A DNA stretch of 64,000 nt, from NCBI RefSeq assembly GCF_963169125.1, contig NC_084796.1, positions 210,617,948 to 210,681,947 of the forward strand. The letters are read 5' to 3'. This document shows positions 48,038 to 59,232 of the stretch, one piece after another. How positions within the stretch are numbered: the first letter of the stretch is position 1; every line of letters begins with the position of its first letter. Below the pieces are notes generated by a model, which ran no database searches, had not been told where the DNA came from, and saw only the letters and a program-made list of their open reading frames with translations. Origin of the DNA: Humulus lupulus (lineage: Eukaryota > Streptophyta > Magnoliopsida > Rosales > Cannabaceae). Both the position numbers and the translations under genes were made by a program.

Positions 48038-49667
48038 ATTATTTGAAAATATTGAAAGTAACAAGAATTATAAGGCGTTAATTGTGATTAATAGGATATA
48101 TGATAAAGGACCAAAGTACCCCTGAGGGCATAAGAGGGCAAGGCTTAAGCTAAGGGGCATTTGGGTCATTTGTACCAAAAGTAGTGACTTAGTTACTCTT
48201 CCCTTCAACAATAGGAAACCCCAAAACAGAGTATCAATCAGCTCTCTCTGATTTTTGGAGGAAACTTGAGAATTTTAGACGTTAATGCTTGGGAATTGTG
48301 AAGGCTTGAGGTCTAGAGTTTGATTAGCTGCAGCTAAGAGGTGGACTTCACAGTTGAGGTAAGTTATAAACTCTACTTTTAATTGAATTTTGTATTGGTT
48401 TCATGGTGTTCTTGAGCTTTGAGGTTCAAGATATTGAACTGGAGATTTGTGGGGAATTTAGATCAAGTTAATGTTTGGTTTTGATGTTGGTAATGTGTTG
48501 ATAATGTTTGGGGGATTGAATTGTGATTTTGGGGCTTTGTTGGGGTGATTTTTGGGTAAGGTTGGCTGAGCAAAATAGGGGAAAAGCTGGGTTCACGGGG
48601 CTGCATCGCGACCCTATTCTTGGGCGTCGTCCCTAATGAACCCAAGAGCCTAGGCGGTTCCCTGATCGTCCATTGTGTTGTGACACGTGTTCAGAGAAAA
48701 AGGAGTTGGACTCTCTGACTTGAGGAGAGTCGCGACGCAAGTGAGGGGCGTCGTGGCTCAAAATAGGAATTTTGGCCAAAGTGGGTTTTGAGTGACGGGG
48801 ACTCAAAGCTAAGGGCTCGGGATCGATCCTACTACCTTGTTTAGTAGAGTTCGACGTCCCAAAGGCTAGGACTCGGTTTGAAAGCCTTTATCCACTCATT
48901 ATTGATGAGATTCTATATGATGGTTGTGACTAGGTTATCGCTAGGGGCTTGGAACCGGGATCGTGCTCAAGGGTCGTTCTTGATATACATTACACGGACC
49001 TGAGGTAAGAAAACTGCACCCAGTATGTGATATATGTGATTAGGGCTTGGCCCGGATTGTTAAATAAGGATATGAATAGGGCTCGAGCCACTGAGAATGA
49101 GTGTGATTAATATCATGCCTATGATTGTTGATTAAGCATGTTGAATGCTCTGTATCTGGATAGTTGATTAAATGATATATGCGTGTCTGCATTATCTAAT
49201 TGAAAAGACTTGACTTATAAGTCAAGAACGACAACAGGGCATTGAGCGCTGGTCCAAAAACATTGACTCATAAGTCAAGGGTGGCAATAGCACGCAGAGC
49301 GCTGGTCGAAATGGTTAGGCCTAATTAGGCGTGACATATGCTTGTCTGACCCAATGGTCATGGAAAATTCAGCGTCAAGTACGCTAGGCCAGCTCAAAGG
49401 CTGGTTATACAGAGGATAGGGCAATGGGCCCCGGGGTGACTTATTAGTCCCATATCCTAAGGTTGGACCTCGAAATGATAAGCCTAATCAGGAGCGTGAA
49501 ATACGCTTGACCAACCCATTGGTCGTGAAAAACTAAAGTCCTAGGTATGTTGGGCCAGCTCGAAGTTTGGTTATACAAAGGATAGGGCAATGGACCCCGG
49601 GGTGACTCATTAGTCCCATATTCTAGGGCACTGAGTTCTGTTGTGATTCATTAGTCATGTATCTAGG

Positions 49668-51051
49668 TGATAACTCTACAAAATAGAGTTATTTTACCAC
49701 ATTTTATAAGCCAATTGTTGCTTAGTTCTTGAGTTTTAAATTAATTTATCAATTTTTTAAGTAATTTTGAATTTATTAGTTTTATTTTGATTTTATGTAT
49801 TTTTATTTATTTTTTGTATTTATTTTGTTTAATTATGTTGTTACTAATTTATGTGTGTTTAATTTCTTTATGTAGGTGTATTTGTTGGGGCAAATGAAAT
49901 GTTGATAAAATGTTGGTATAAAGAAATGAAGAAAGCAAGCCCAAAATGAAAGGCCCAATCAAATTCTTGACAATGCCATGTCATCAATCCATGTGCTTCT
50001 TTCTCCACCATTGGATTTGTAACTATAGGAAAAGATGACAATTTTGAGCATGAATCCATGTGCTTTTTTTTTAGACCAATAGGAGTGTTATCCTTTACCA
50101 AAGAATTTATCTATAAATAGGAGTCTCATTTCACCATTTCAAGCACACCTTCTCTTACACCACTTCTTCCATCTCTCTATTCTCTCCATCTTTTTCTTTT
50201 CTTAGATTAGTTTTTATGTATTTTTAGAGGAATAATTTGGAGGTTCCTCCTCCAAATTTTCCTATTTATGTTGTAATTTTTATTTTGTTTTTGATAGTTA
50301 TGGGTTTCTAATCCACTTAAAATTATTAAGGTGGAGGATGAACCAAGATATAACTATATAGTGTTTATTTTATGTTGACCTCCCAAAATGAGCAATAAAG
50401 TTTATGATTTTTCTTCTTCTAAATATTTCTTTCATCTATAATATCATGTATTTTAGATTGTTAGAACATATTTTACTTGGTTCTTAATTGTGCAAAAACA
50501 TAGTATTCTTTGATTAAGATGTGTCATTAAATTGTTCACATCCAATGCTTAGAACAAAAATACTATATTTTGCTTTAGAAATAACATTATTTGATTTTTT
50601 TGTAGTTTCATTAAATTGATTCACAACTAATGCTTTGAAGTTATACTATTGAAGTGAAGGAAAATGTAAAAATAATGTTTTGGAAAAGGTAATTAGATTA
50701 ATTTCAATTATCACTAAAAATTGGGAAGTCAACATATTAATAAATATTATTATTTATATTTTGTGGATTCTAAAATCTTAATAATTTTATAAATAACTAT
50801 TAAAAACAAATCTTTTTAGTTTATTTATTTTATTTATTTTTAGTATTTTCTTTCTTTATTTTAAAACAAAACACATTAATCTTTGGAACTAGGTTAGAAA
50901 TTTATTTCACTTTAGTAAAAATAGTTTTCTCTTTTGATTTAAGTCAACTCCTTTGGGTTCGACCTCGTGCTTACACGAAAACTATTCTATAAATACGATT
51001 CGTGCGCTTGCGAGTATAAATATTTAAAACATACCCGTTTTGGGTCCATCA
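49668..51051 (+). repeat. 5' LTR of the Athila-like element
   Basis: 1384 bp, TGATAACTC...GGTCCATCA. CTATAAATAGGAG at about 50110-50122 is a likely TATA box. Confidence 0.92.
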
Positions 51052-51057
51052 AGTTTT

Positions 51058-51075
51058 TGGCGCCGTTGCCGGGGA
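51058..51075 (+). other. Primer binding site of the Athila-like element
   Basis: TGGCGCCGTTGCCGGGGA, the tRNA-Asp-type site usual in this group, lies 6 nt after the LTR. Confidence 0.8.
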
Positions 51076-51436
51076 GTTGCAAAGAAGAGAAACAATTTGT
51101 GTCAAGGTGAGTAAAATTCTTCTACTAGTTATTTTATTTTTTATTGTAAAAAAAAAAAAAAATTCGAAGTATGCTCTGTGGTTGCGGTTTCGACTGATCT
51201 TCCACATCAGAAAATGTTTCTTGTCTTTGTCATTTAATTTTATTTTTCATTTATGTTTGCTAATTTTGTTTTGTTATTTAATTGTGTTTATTTCTTGTAA
51301 TTTTAATTTGCAAAAAAAAAAAAATTAAATCTCTTGAAATTCTAATTATGCTCTATGGTTGCAATTTCAATTGACCTTCCATATTAGAAAAGGTTTCTTG
51401 AGATTTTCACAAAAAAATTGTCATTGAGTTATTGCC

Positions 51437-52441
51437 ATGTTTCCTATTGGTAGCATAGGTTACATGAGCCAAAATGGATGCCCTTGGAATAGTACTAGGA
51501 ATTTTAACAATGCATATCATCCTAGGGAAAGAGAAGACATCAACGCTCAAATAGAAAATTTGTCTAGAACACTAGATGTCTTACAAGCTAGGCAAACTCA
51601 AGATGACCATAGGGAGATAAATAGTGCATTTCACTCTCATCACCATGAGAATTGTAGTCATCCCTTGGAAAATCCCATTGATTTTAGTTGGAAGCCTGAG
51701 TACAACTATTATGCATCATCGCACTTTGATTATAATGAAACCAATGATGTGCATGCTTATGGGAATTCCTCAGAAATCTCATTTGATCCCACCTATAATC
51801 CAAATTTTACATGGAGTCAAAACTTGTCTCCAATGAACCATGTGCATCAATTCAACATGCCTAATCTAGGTTATTCCCAACCCGATCTGTCATATCCTCC
51901 TCAACAAGAAATCAATCCATCTCTAGAGGATACCCTACAACAGTTCATGCAGTCAACCCAACAAATTTTACAAAATCAGTCTCGATCCATTTCCAACATC
52001 GAGAAACAAATAGGTCATCTTGCAACTGTTTTGATAGAGACGGAAATACAAGTTCTTCCTAGTCAACCCATTCCCGATCCATTAGTGCAAACCGAGAGTG
52101 AAAAAATGAACGAAGTTTTCAAAGAACCTGTAATAAGCATCCAATTGCTAATTGAAACAAATGAGTTTGATGAATTGATTGATGGGGCTCACGAGGAAAA
52201 TGAAAAAAATACAATTGTACCTCAAGAGCCAATAGTTGAGCAAATTTTCATACATACTCAATTTGAAAAGGAGGATAAAAAAGATGTGCAATTTTCTTAC
52301 TTCATTGAAATGCCACCAAAATTGTATGTCTCTAATTACTTTGTAGGTGTGATGCTTTCAATTCTCATTTATGGCATTTGCATCAACATTATAGTTCACC
52401 CTACAAATGAAATTCTACACCATCGATTGGGTGTAGGATAA
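51437..52441 (+). CDS. Gag-derived ORF of the Athila-like element, 334 aa
   Basis: A single open frame from ATG 51437 to TAA 52439-52441. Residues 1-30 are of unknown origin, followed by a short coiled-coil-like stretch (INAQIENLSRTLDVLQARQ, about 34-52) and an N-, H- and Y-rich middle. About 160-215 (NPSLEDTLQQFMQSTQQILQ, then ISNIEKQIGHLATVL) matches the tail of Athila Gag. The rest is acidic, and a hydrophobic segment near the end (MLSILIYGICINIIV, about 308-322) could be a membrane anchor. There is no zinc knuckle, protease or polymerase. The frame's survival between nearly identical LTRs shows only that it is young. A function in helping mobilisation is possible but unproven. Confidence 0.7.
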   Translation: MFPIGSIGYMSQNGCPWNSTRNFNNAYHPREREDINAQIENLSRTLDVLQARQTQDDHREINSAFHSHHHENCSHPLENPIDFSWKPEYNYYASSHFDYNETNDVHAYGNSSEISFDPTYNPNFTWSQNLSPMNHVHQFNMPNLGYSQPDLSYPPQQEINPSLEDTLQQFMQSTQQILQNQSRSISNIEKQIGHLATVLIETEIQVLPSQPIPDPLVQTESEKMNEVFKEPVISIQLLIETNEFDELIDGAHEENEKNTIVPQEPIVEQIFIHTQFEKEDKKDVQFSYFIEMPPKLYVSNYFVGVMLSILIYGICINIIVHPTNEILHHRLGVG

Positions 52442-53883
52442 AAAAAAAATAAAATAGTCGGGCTAAAGACTATAAACTAAAGCGCTTTGTGGGAGGCAAC
52501 CCATAAGTTTCAAGTTCCATTTTGTATTTCCTTTTGTATTTCACGTTTGTTGTGTGTTTGTTTCATGTTTTTCAAGTTCAAATAAGTTTGAAGGAAACTT
52601 CTAGCCCAAAAACGAAGGAGCCAAATCATGGAAGCATACATTCAAGGGAGTTTTCTTAACTTTTTCAAATTTATTGCTCATTGAGGACAATGTTTTGTTT
52701 AAGTTTGGGGGTAGTGTTGTGTGTTTTTTTTATTTTTTTATAAAATGTTCAAAAAAAATTTTTGGTGATTTTTCATTTTTAGATGATAAATTGAATTTGA
52801 ATTTAGTTCTTAGAAAAATGTGAATATTTCTTAAGCTCTATTTTTAATCTTTGGGTTAGTCTTGCTTAAATATAGATTTTTCATAAACGAACACTTTCTA
52901 TCTTTCTAAGAATTTTTGTGTAATTTAGATTAATTTATATAAGCATAAAATTTTGTAAATCTCACAAGTCCTAGAATTCGATTAATTATCTCTTGAGGCG
53001 AAATCCTAGAAAAGCACATCATTAGGGAAATGATTTAGGCTATCTTTGGAACGTTTGAGCCTTTTGACTTAATCACCGTTACACACATTATTCCCTAGTT
53101 TACCCCATTTGAGCCAAACACGAGCCTTGTTATATTGTTTTACCCATATGTGAAATCTAAAACTTCTTCATGAATTTCATTCTTTACACATGAGAAAATA
53201 TCATAGAGCTATGCATCTTGATTTGTTACCAAAGTGAAAATAGGAAAGAAATTCGGAAAGCCACATCTTAAAAAAAACAAAAAACAAAAAACAAAAAACA
53301 AAAATATTGTGGCAAGCTAAAAAAAAAAAAAATTGAAGATTCCAAATGGGTGGAAAGAATTACTATGGAAATGTTATGGCGTATACTTGAAATATTGTGA
53401 TGTCTAGTAAAAAGTTCGGAAATACTCATGTGTTAGGAAAAAGTGATCTAAGCTTAAATTCAATATCATTTTTCTCACCTTCTTCTTTACCCGCACATTA
53501 CAAGCCTATAAAGTCCTATTGATCCTTGATTTTGTGTTGTTTTACATTAGTGGAGAGAGATAAGAAAAACGAACCTATGGGACTTTGGTATGAAAAAAAA
53601 AAATTAATTCATCATTCCTTGAGATTTAATTATTTTATCTTTGCATAAATTTTTCCAAAATTCCACATGATTACTTGGTAAATAGTTTTGTGTTTCCATA
53701 TTGAAAATTAGTTGTTGAAAGCAAGATTGACTATTGGATTAATTATGAGTTTAATGTCTCTTCATAATTTTCATTGAGCTACTTTCATTATGCAATTTTT
53801 GAGGAAAACATTTGATGTCTCCAATTAAAAAAAAAAAAAGTGTGTTTTTAATTTTTCTTTTGCTTGAGGACTAGCAAAACATT
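52442..53883 (+). other. Non-coding 3' interior of the Athila-like element
   Basis: No gene. It starts with the conserved GGGCTAAAGAC...GCGCTTTGTGGGAGGCAACC block and contains TAAGTTTGGGGGTAG (52698-52712). Part of it resembles 3280-3420 of the older Athila-like fragment. Confidence 0.6.
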
Positions 53884-53896
53884 AAGTTTGGGGGTG
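53884..53896 (+). other. Polypurine tract of the Athila-like element
   Basis: AAGTTTGGGGGTG directly abuts the 3' LTR. Confidence 0.8.
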
Positions 53897-55280
53897 TGAT
53901 AACTCTACAAAATAGAGTTATTTTACCACATTTTATAAGCCAATTGTTGCTTAGTTCTTGAGTTTTAAATTAATTTATCAATTTTTTAAGTAATTTTGAA
54001 TTTATTAGTTTTATTTTGATTTTATGTATTTTTATTTATTTTTTGTATTTATTTTGTTTAATTATGTTGTTACTAATTTATGTGTGTTTAATTTCTTTAT
54101 GTAGGTGTATTTGTTGGGGCAAATGAAATGTTGATAAAATGTTGGTATAAAGAAATGAAGAAAGCAAGCCCAAAATGAAAGGCCCAATCAAATTCTTGAC
54201 AATGTCATGTCATCAATCCATGTGCTTCTTTCTCCACCATTGGATTTGTAACTATAGGAAAAGATGACAATTTTGAGCATGAATCCATGTGCTTTTTTTT
54301 TAGACCAATAGGAGTGTTATCCTTTACCAAAGAATTTATCTATAAATAGGAGTCTCATTTCACCATTTCAAGCACACCTTCTCTTACACCACTTCTTCCA
54401 TCTCTCTATTCTCTCCATCTTTTTCTTTTCTTAGATTAGTTTTTATGTATTTTTAGAGGAATAATTTGGAGGTTCCTCCTCCAAATTTTCCTATTTATGT
54501 TGTGATTTTTATTTTGTTTTTGATAGTTATGGGTTTCTAATCCACTTAAAATTATTAAGGTGGAGGATGAACCAAGATATAACTATATAGTGTTTATTTT
54601 ATGTTGACCTCCCAAAATGAGCAATAAAGTTTATGATTTTTCTTCTTCTAAATATTTCTTTCATCTATAATATCATGTATTTTAGATTGTTAGAACATAT
54701 TTTACTTGGTTCTTAATTGTGCAAAAACATAGTATTCTTTGATTAAGATGTGTCATTAAATTGTTCACATCCAATGCTTAGAACAAAAATACTATATTTT
54801 GCTTTAGAAATAACATTATTTGATTTTTTTGTAGTTTCATTAAATTGATTCACAACTAATGCTTTGAAGTTATACTATTGAAGTGAAGGAAAATGTAAAA
54901 ATAATGTTTTGGAAAAGGTAATTAGATTAATTTCAATTATCACTAAAAATTGGGAAGTCAACATATTAATAAATATTATTATTTATATTTTGTGGATTCT
55001 AAAATCTTAATAATTTTATAAATAACTATTAAAAACAAATCTTTTTAGTTTATTTATTTTATTTATTTTTAGTATTTTCTTTCTTTATTTTAAAACAAAA
55101 CACATTAATCTTTGGAACTAGGTTAGAAATTTATTTCACTTTGGTAAAAATAGTTTTCTCTTTTGATTTAAGTCAACTCCTTTGGGTTCGACCTCGTGCT
55201 TACACGAAAACTATTCTATAAATACGATTCGTGCGCTTGCGAGTATAAATATTTAAAACATACCCGTTTTGGGTCCATCA
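53897..55280 (+). repeat. 3' LTR of the Athila-like element
   Basis: 1384 bp. Differences from the 5' LTR seen by eye: C/T in AATGYCATG, A/G in TTGTRATTTT, A/G in CTTTRGTAAAA. Confidence 0.92.
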
Positions 55281-55821
55281 CTAGGGCAACTGGCCCCCAT
55301 ATGACGCTATAGTAATTTATATGAACGATATGCATGCATGAGTTGGGTTATTGCTGCTAGACATGCTTATTATGATTTAGTATAATGTTAATAACTGCTT
55401 ATGAGCATGTTTAAGTTTTCTTGTTGAGTCTTGGCTCACTGGTGCTATGTGGTGCAGGTAACGGGAAAAGGAAGCTAGACCATTCCCGAGTTGGAGAGTG
55501 TCGGTGACGATGTGTACATATGCGGCTGCTCGACTACCACGACCGATGTTTCTTAGAGAAACTAGGGTCAAACCCTATTCTGTCGCTTATGTTGACTGGT
55601 TTTAACTTTTCAATTGTAATTAACATTTTTAAATGTTAGTTTGGGATCTCATGTATGGAAGTAAACGTTTTAGTGAAACAATTATACCTTTTGACCCGAA
55701 TTTTTAACCCTAAATCATTAATCACGTTTAGTTACACGGTTATGGCCAAATGACTCGTTTAGCGATTCTAGCACTATTTAAAATATGCAGTGTAACAGTC
55801 CTTGATTAGGAGGACGCTACA

Positions 55822-57730
55822 CCATCTATGCTACAATTACCACTAGTGAATGTCACAATTTTAGCGTCAAGCATATGCAACCCCGACCACCACCACCATG
55901 CCAGCCCCACCCTGACCACCACCATATTTCTCTCTCTTTCTCTCACTATTTTTCTCTCTCTATCTCTCATTCTCACTCCCTCTCTTTATCTCAGTTACTT
56001 GACACCACCACCACTTCTCATCGCCACTAGACACCACCACCACCTCCTCCCATGCCGGAGCCTTCGTTGCCTCAAGGTATCTCTCTCTAACTTTTTTTTT
56101 TGCTTTTAATTTCTCTTATTTTATTCTCTCTCTAACACTTTCTCCTCTATTTTTGTACCACCGTGTACATCTCCACCACCAGAACAAACAACCACTACCA
56201 TCACCACCACCACATACTCTCTAATCCATTGAGGTAATCTTTTTAATGTATAAAATTTTAATTTGTCTTTATTTTTTTAGTTAAAAAATAAAAATGTAAT
56301 AGAAAATAAATATTGATATTAGTTTAATTTTTTAAATTGATATTTGAATGTTTTATGTTTGTTAAAAAAAATCACATTGGTATTTTCTAATTATTATGTT
56401 TTTATTTAATTGTTTTTATGTTATGTTTATATAATAAAGTTGTATTTATGATTAGTAAGTTTATAATTTTCTTTAATTTATTTTGGATGATTATATTATG
56501 TTATGACTGATCAATGTTAGGATATCTTATAGGTTATAATTTAGGATAGTGACTATTTTGTTTTATGATTTGCTCAATACTTGTATATATATTTTGATAT
56601 TATGTAGTGCATTTATTGGATGTTCTGGGATTGTTTCAGCTTTATTTTCAGGGTTTAAAATTTTGGGAAAGATTGAAATGTAGTTGTTATATTGTCAAAA
56701 TTTTGGTAGACTTTGGAAATTAAAACTAAATATAAAATGAATAATTAATAAATTTTAAGTAATCATAAAATAAATAATAAAATTGAGAAAATATTTTAAC
56801 CTTAAGCAAATAAATTAGATTTTTGTTTACGTTTAATTTTGACTATTATTACATTTTTGGATGATTCTAATTGTTATAATATTATTTATTATTTTTCTTA
56901 TATTAATCAGACTTGTTTTTTTTTTCTCACCACCAGCGAAGCTCTGGTTGTTGTTCTTGCCACCACTATCGACCACGCCATCCAAGGCTACTTGCTTCAT
57001 TGTTGCTGTGAATCAGGTGATGTGATTTTTTATAATTTAAGTAATATCTTATTATTATGGTTGTTAAATGGTTACCCAAAGGGGTCGGGTCCTTGACCCT
57101 TAAAAATGGGAGACATTTGTTTTGTTGAGTATGGTTAATTATTAAGGTTGTTAAATGGTTGCTCGATAGGGTTGGGCCATCAACCCCGTTGAAACTAATA
57201 TGGGAGACAGGGGTGGAGGACCCTCTAATTTGAATATTAAATATAATATTTTAATTTTAATTTATTTTTTCTAAATAAATTTGTTATTATTAGTAATAAA
57301 AATTATTTTTTAATTAAAAATTACTATTAATGGTGACATAATAGTCGTCCCTAATAATCAAATATGTTGTCGCATTAAAAAATAAAATAGTACAACTTGC
57401 GGCGACTTTCTCAGTATTAGGGGCGGCATTTTTTGTCAACAATAATAATGATTATTAGCATCACACAAGCCACAACTCATTAGCCGCAACACGTCACTCC
57501 TAATATGTATCGGTAGTAAAATGGGAGGTCTTCAGCAGGCACACCCATCACAACTGAAAACCCTTTTTCTTGTGGTTTCAAAAGAAAATGTGGTCGAACG
57601 TAACCTAATTTAAGAACTCTCGATAATTACCACGGCTCTTATCGAAAACCTATCTACACATGTTAATTTTTGAGAAAGACTCAATGTTATACCAAAATAT
57701 TTCAGTCAACGTCATGAGAACATGTACAAG
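55822..57730. other. Uncharacterised, probably transposon-derived stretch
   Basis: 55850-56230 is rich in CACCAC and CTCTCT runs. 57056-57115 and 57142-57205 are diverged tandem copies (GGTTGTTAAATGGTT...). 57300-57580 has GC-rich spots in AT-rich DNA and ends, on the minus strand, CACAAGAAAAAGGGTTTTC, which resembles a degraded CACTA terminus. No supported gene. Confidence 0.35.
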
Positions 57731-57743
57731 TAATGATGAAAAG

Positions 57744-58073
57744 CTAGTCACTAAGAGCTATGCTATATAATATTGTTGTGAGCAGCCTCATGGCAGAGGA
57801 TATTCCATGTATCAGATCAAAGAATACGTACCCCTGGCTACATGAACAAAATGAACTTGTATTGACAAACCTATTTTCCAAGTCATCCAAAAAAATTACA
57901 TCAATTTTGCCATTGTCTAATATCTTTAAAATAGTGTGCTGGTATCTCTCTAGGAGTATAGACACATCTTCCATAAATTTCAACTGTTCCAAAATGACAA
58001 CATAATTCGAATGAAACTGTGTATTAGTTCTACAGTACAGACAATACATAATGATCATATTGTTAGCTTTCAT
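57744..58073 (-). CDS. Hypothetical ORF, 109 aa
   Basis: Open from ATG at 58073 to TGA at 57744. I do not recognise it. The N-terminal half (NTQFHSNYVVILEQLKFMED) is repeated in the degraded copy at 58148-58303, where the peptide NTQSHSNYVFILEQLK is conserved in one frame. The C-terminal half contains VIFLDDLENRFV and SQGYVFFDLIHG. It lies downstream of the cyclin gene on the same strand and could be exon material of an unknown gene, or transposon debris. Confidence 0.3.
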   Translation of the reverse strand: MKANNMIIMYCLYCRTNTQFHSNYVVILEQLKFMEDVSILLERYQHTILKILDNGKIDVIFLDDLENRFVNTSSFCSCSQGYVFFDLIHGISSAMRLLTTILYSIALSD

Positions 58074-58303
58074 CTCTATAGAAAAATTATATATATATAT
58101 ATATATATATCTTTATATAAAAAGTGTTTAAACAACAAAATTCCTCGAAATAGTGTATTGATGTCTCTGTAAGAGTAGACACATCTTCCACAGATTTCAA
58201 CTGTTCCAAAATGAAAACATAATTTGAATGAGACTGTGTATTAATTCTACATACAGACAATATACATAGTAATTTAATTAGCTTTCATTTCTCTAGACAA
58301 AGC
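57928..58303. repeat. Diverged direct duplication of about 155 bp
   Basis: 57928-58086 and 58148-58303 share long blocks, for example TAGACACATCTTCCA, ATTTCAACTGTTCCAAAATG and CTGTGTATTA. Identity is about 80% by eye. They are separated by a (TA)n tract. Confidence 0.8.
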
Positions 58304-58744
58304 ATATATATAAAAATGTGTAGATAACAAATTTTTTTAATTTTAACAGTTTTTTTTTTTAACTTTATATTTAAAGAAATACATATACCTTTAAAACTAA
58401 TTAAAAATAAATATTTATTAATTATATTAATATAAATTTAAATATTATTATAATAATATTTAATTCTTATATTAATATAAATTTAAATATTATAAAATAT
58501 TATTATGGCAATAATATATAATATATAATTTTTATTTTTATTAAAAAAATAATCATTTACATTTAAAAAACTTATCATATTATATATATATATATTTTAA
58601 AAAAAAATTATAAACAATATTTTAGTTTAATTTTTCTTTTAATATATTTATGTCTTCTTTTTATTTAATATTGCGTATTTATATAATCATACAAATTTAA
58701 TAAAAATAAATAATAAATTTTATAAATAATTTAGGTTGATAGTA
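58304..58744. other. AT-rich intergenic DNA
   Basis: Long A/T runs and a short (TA)n. No gene. Confidence 0.5.
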
Positions 58745-58949
58745 TTAGTATATATATATATATAAAAGTAACTTAAGATGCTCGTAATCCTCTCTTATAG
58801 CTACATGAGATTTCCATGTTATACCAAGATACAAATTTTGTATAATAACAACACATTCCTTTAACTCGGGCGGCTTGTATCTCGAATACTTTTGCAGGGA
58901 TAGTGTCTGGTAAAAATTGTATCACGACTCGTCAACTCAACTGATGAAC

Positions 58950-58954
<5 letters not shown>

Positions 58955-58987
<33 letters not shown>
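58955..58987. repeat. (TA)n microsatellite in a cyclin intron
   Basis: Uninterrupted TA repeats. Other TA tracts lie at 58091-58110, 59208-59224 and about 62365-62391. Confidence 0.8.
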
Positions 58988-58989
<2 letters not shown>

Positions 58990-59232
58990 AAGTAATAATG
59001 AATAATTATGAACAAATATAAAGGTTTCATTTTTACCCAAGGATGAGTCTGTGGCTTAACAATGAGTCTTGCAAGAAAGATAACAGATGCTCCCACTAAA
59101 GAAGGTAGGAATTTCACAGTACACTCATAATCCAGTAATGTTAGCTTGGCAAGATAGACGCACAGGAATCCATACTTGGTTTTATCCTGTATCAAACCAC
59201 CATTTATATATATATATATATATATTTATATA

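Larger units (their letters stand above)
49668..55280 (+). mobile_element. Young non-autonomous Athila-like LTR retrotransposon (5.6 kb)
   Basis: LTRs at 49668-51051 and 53897-55280 are both 1384 bp and nearly identical; I saw only about three differences. They are flanked by CTAGG (49663-49667 and 55281-55285). The primer site and polypurine tract are intact. The 2.8-kb interior has one ORF and no pol, so it must borrow enzymes. The motif GCGCTTTGTGGGAGGCAACC after the ORF (52479-52502) and the tRNA-Asp-type primer site are Athila-group features. It is inserted in the Tekay LTR. Confidence 0.92.
9366..55821 (+). mobile_element. Tekay-type chromovirus 3' LTR in three pieces
   Basis: The LTR starts TGTAACGTCTCAAATTACC at 9366. 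It runs to 9811, resumes at 48041 after the CACTA insertion, is interrupted again at 49668-55285, and ends GACGCTACA at 55821. The three pieces add up to about 2.6 kb. Removing the insertions and one copy of each duplication (ATT; CTAGG) gives a continuous LTR. The start matches the LTR at 62864 and the end matches 2465-2994. The middle piece carries a partly diverged direct repeat (about 49316-49461 and 49480-49626) and GC-rich TCGCGACGC boxes (48605-48770). Confidence 0.8.

Noticed and set aside
55828..56109. 93-aa histidine/serine/leucine-rich ORF
   Set aside because: It is produced by CACCAC and CTCTCT low-complexity DNA.
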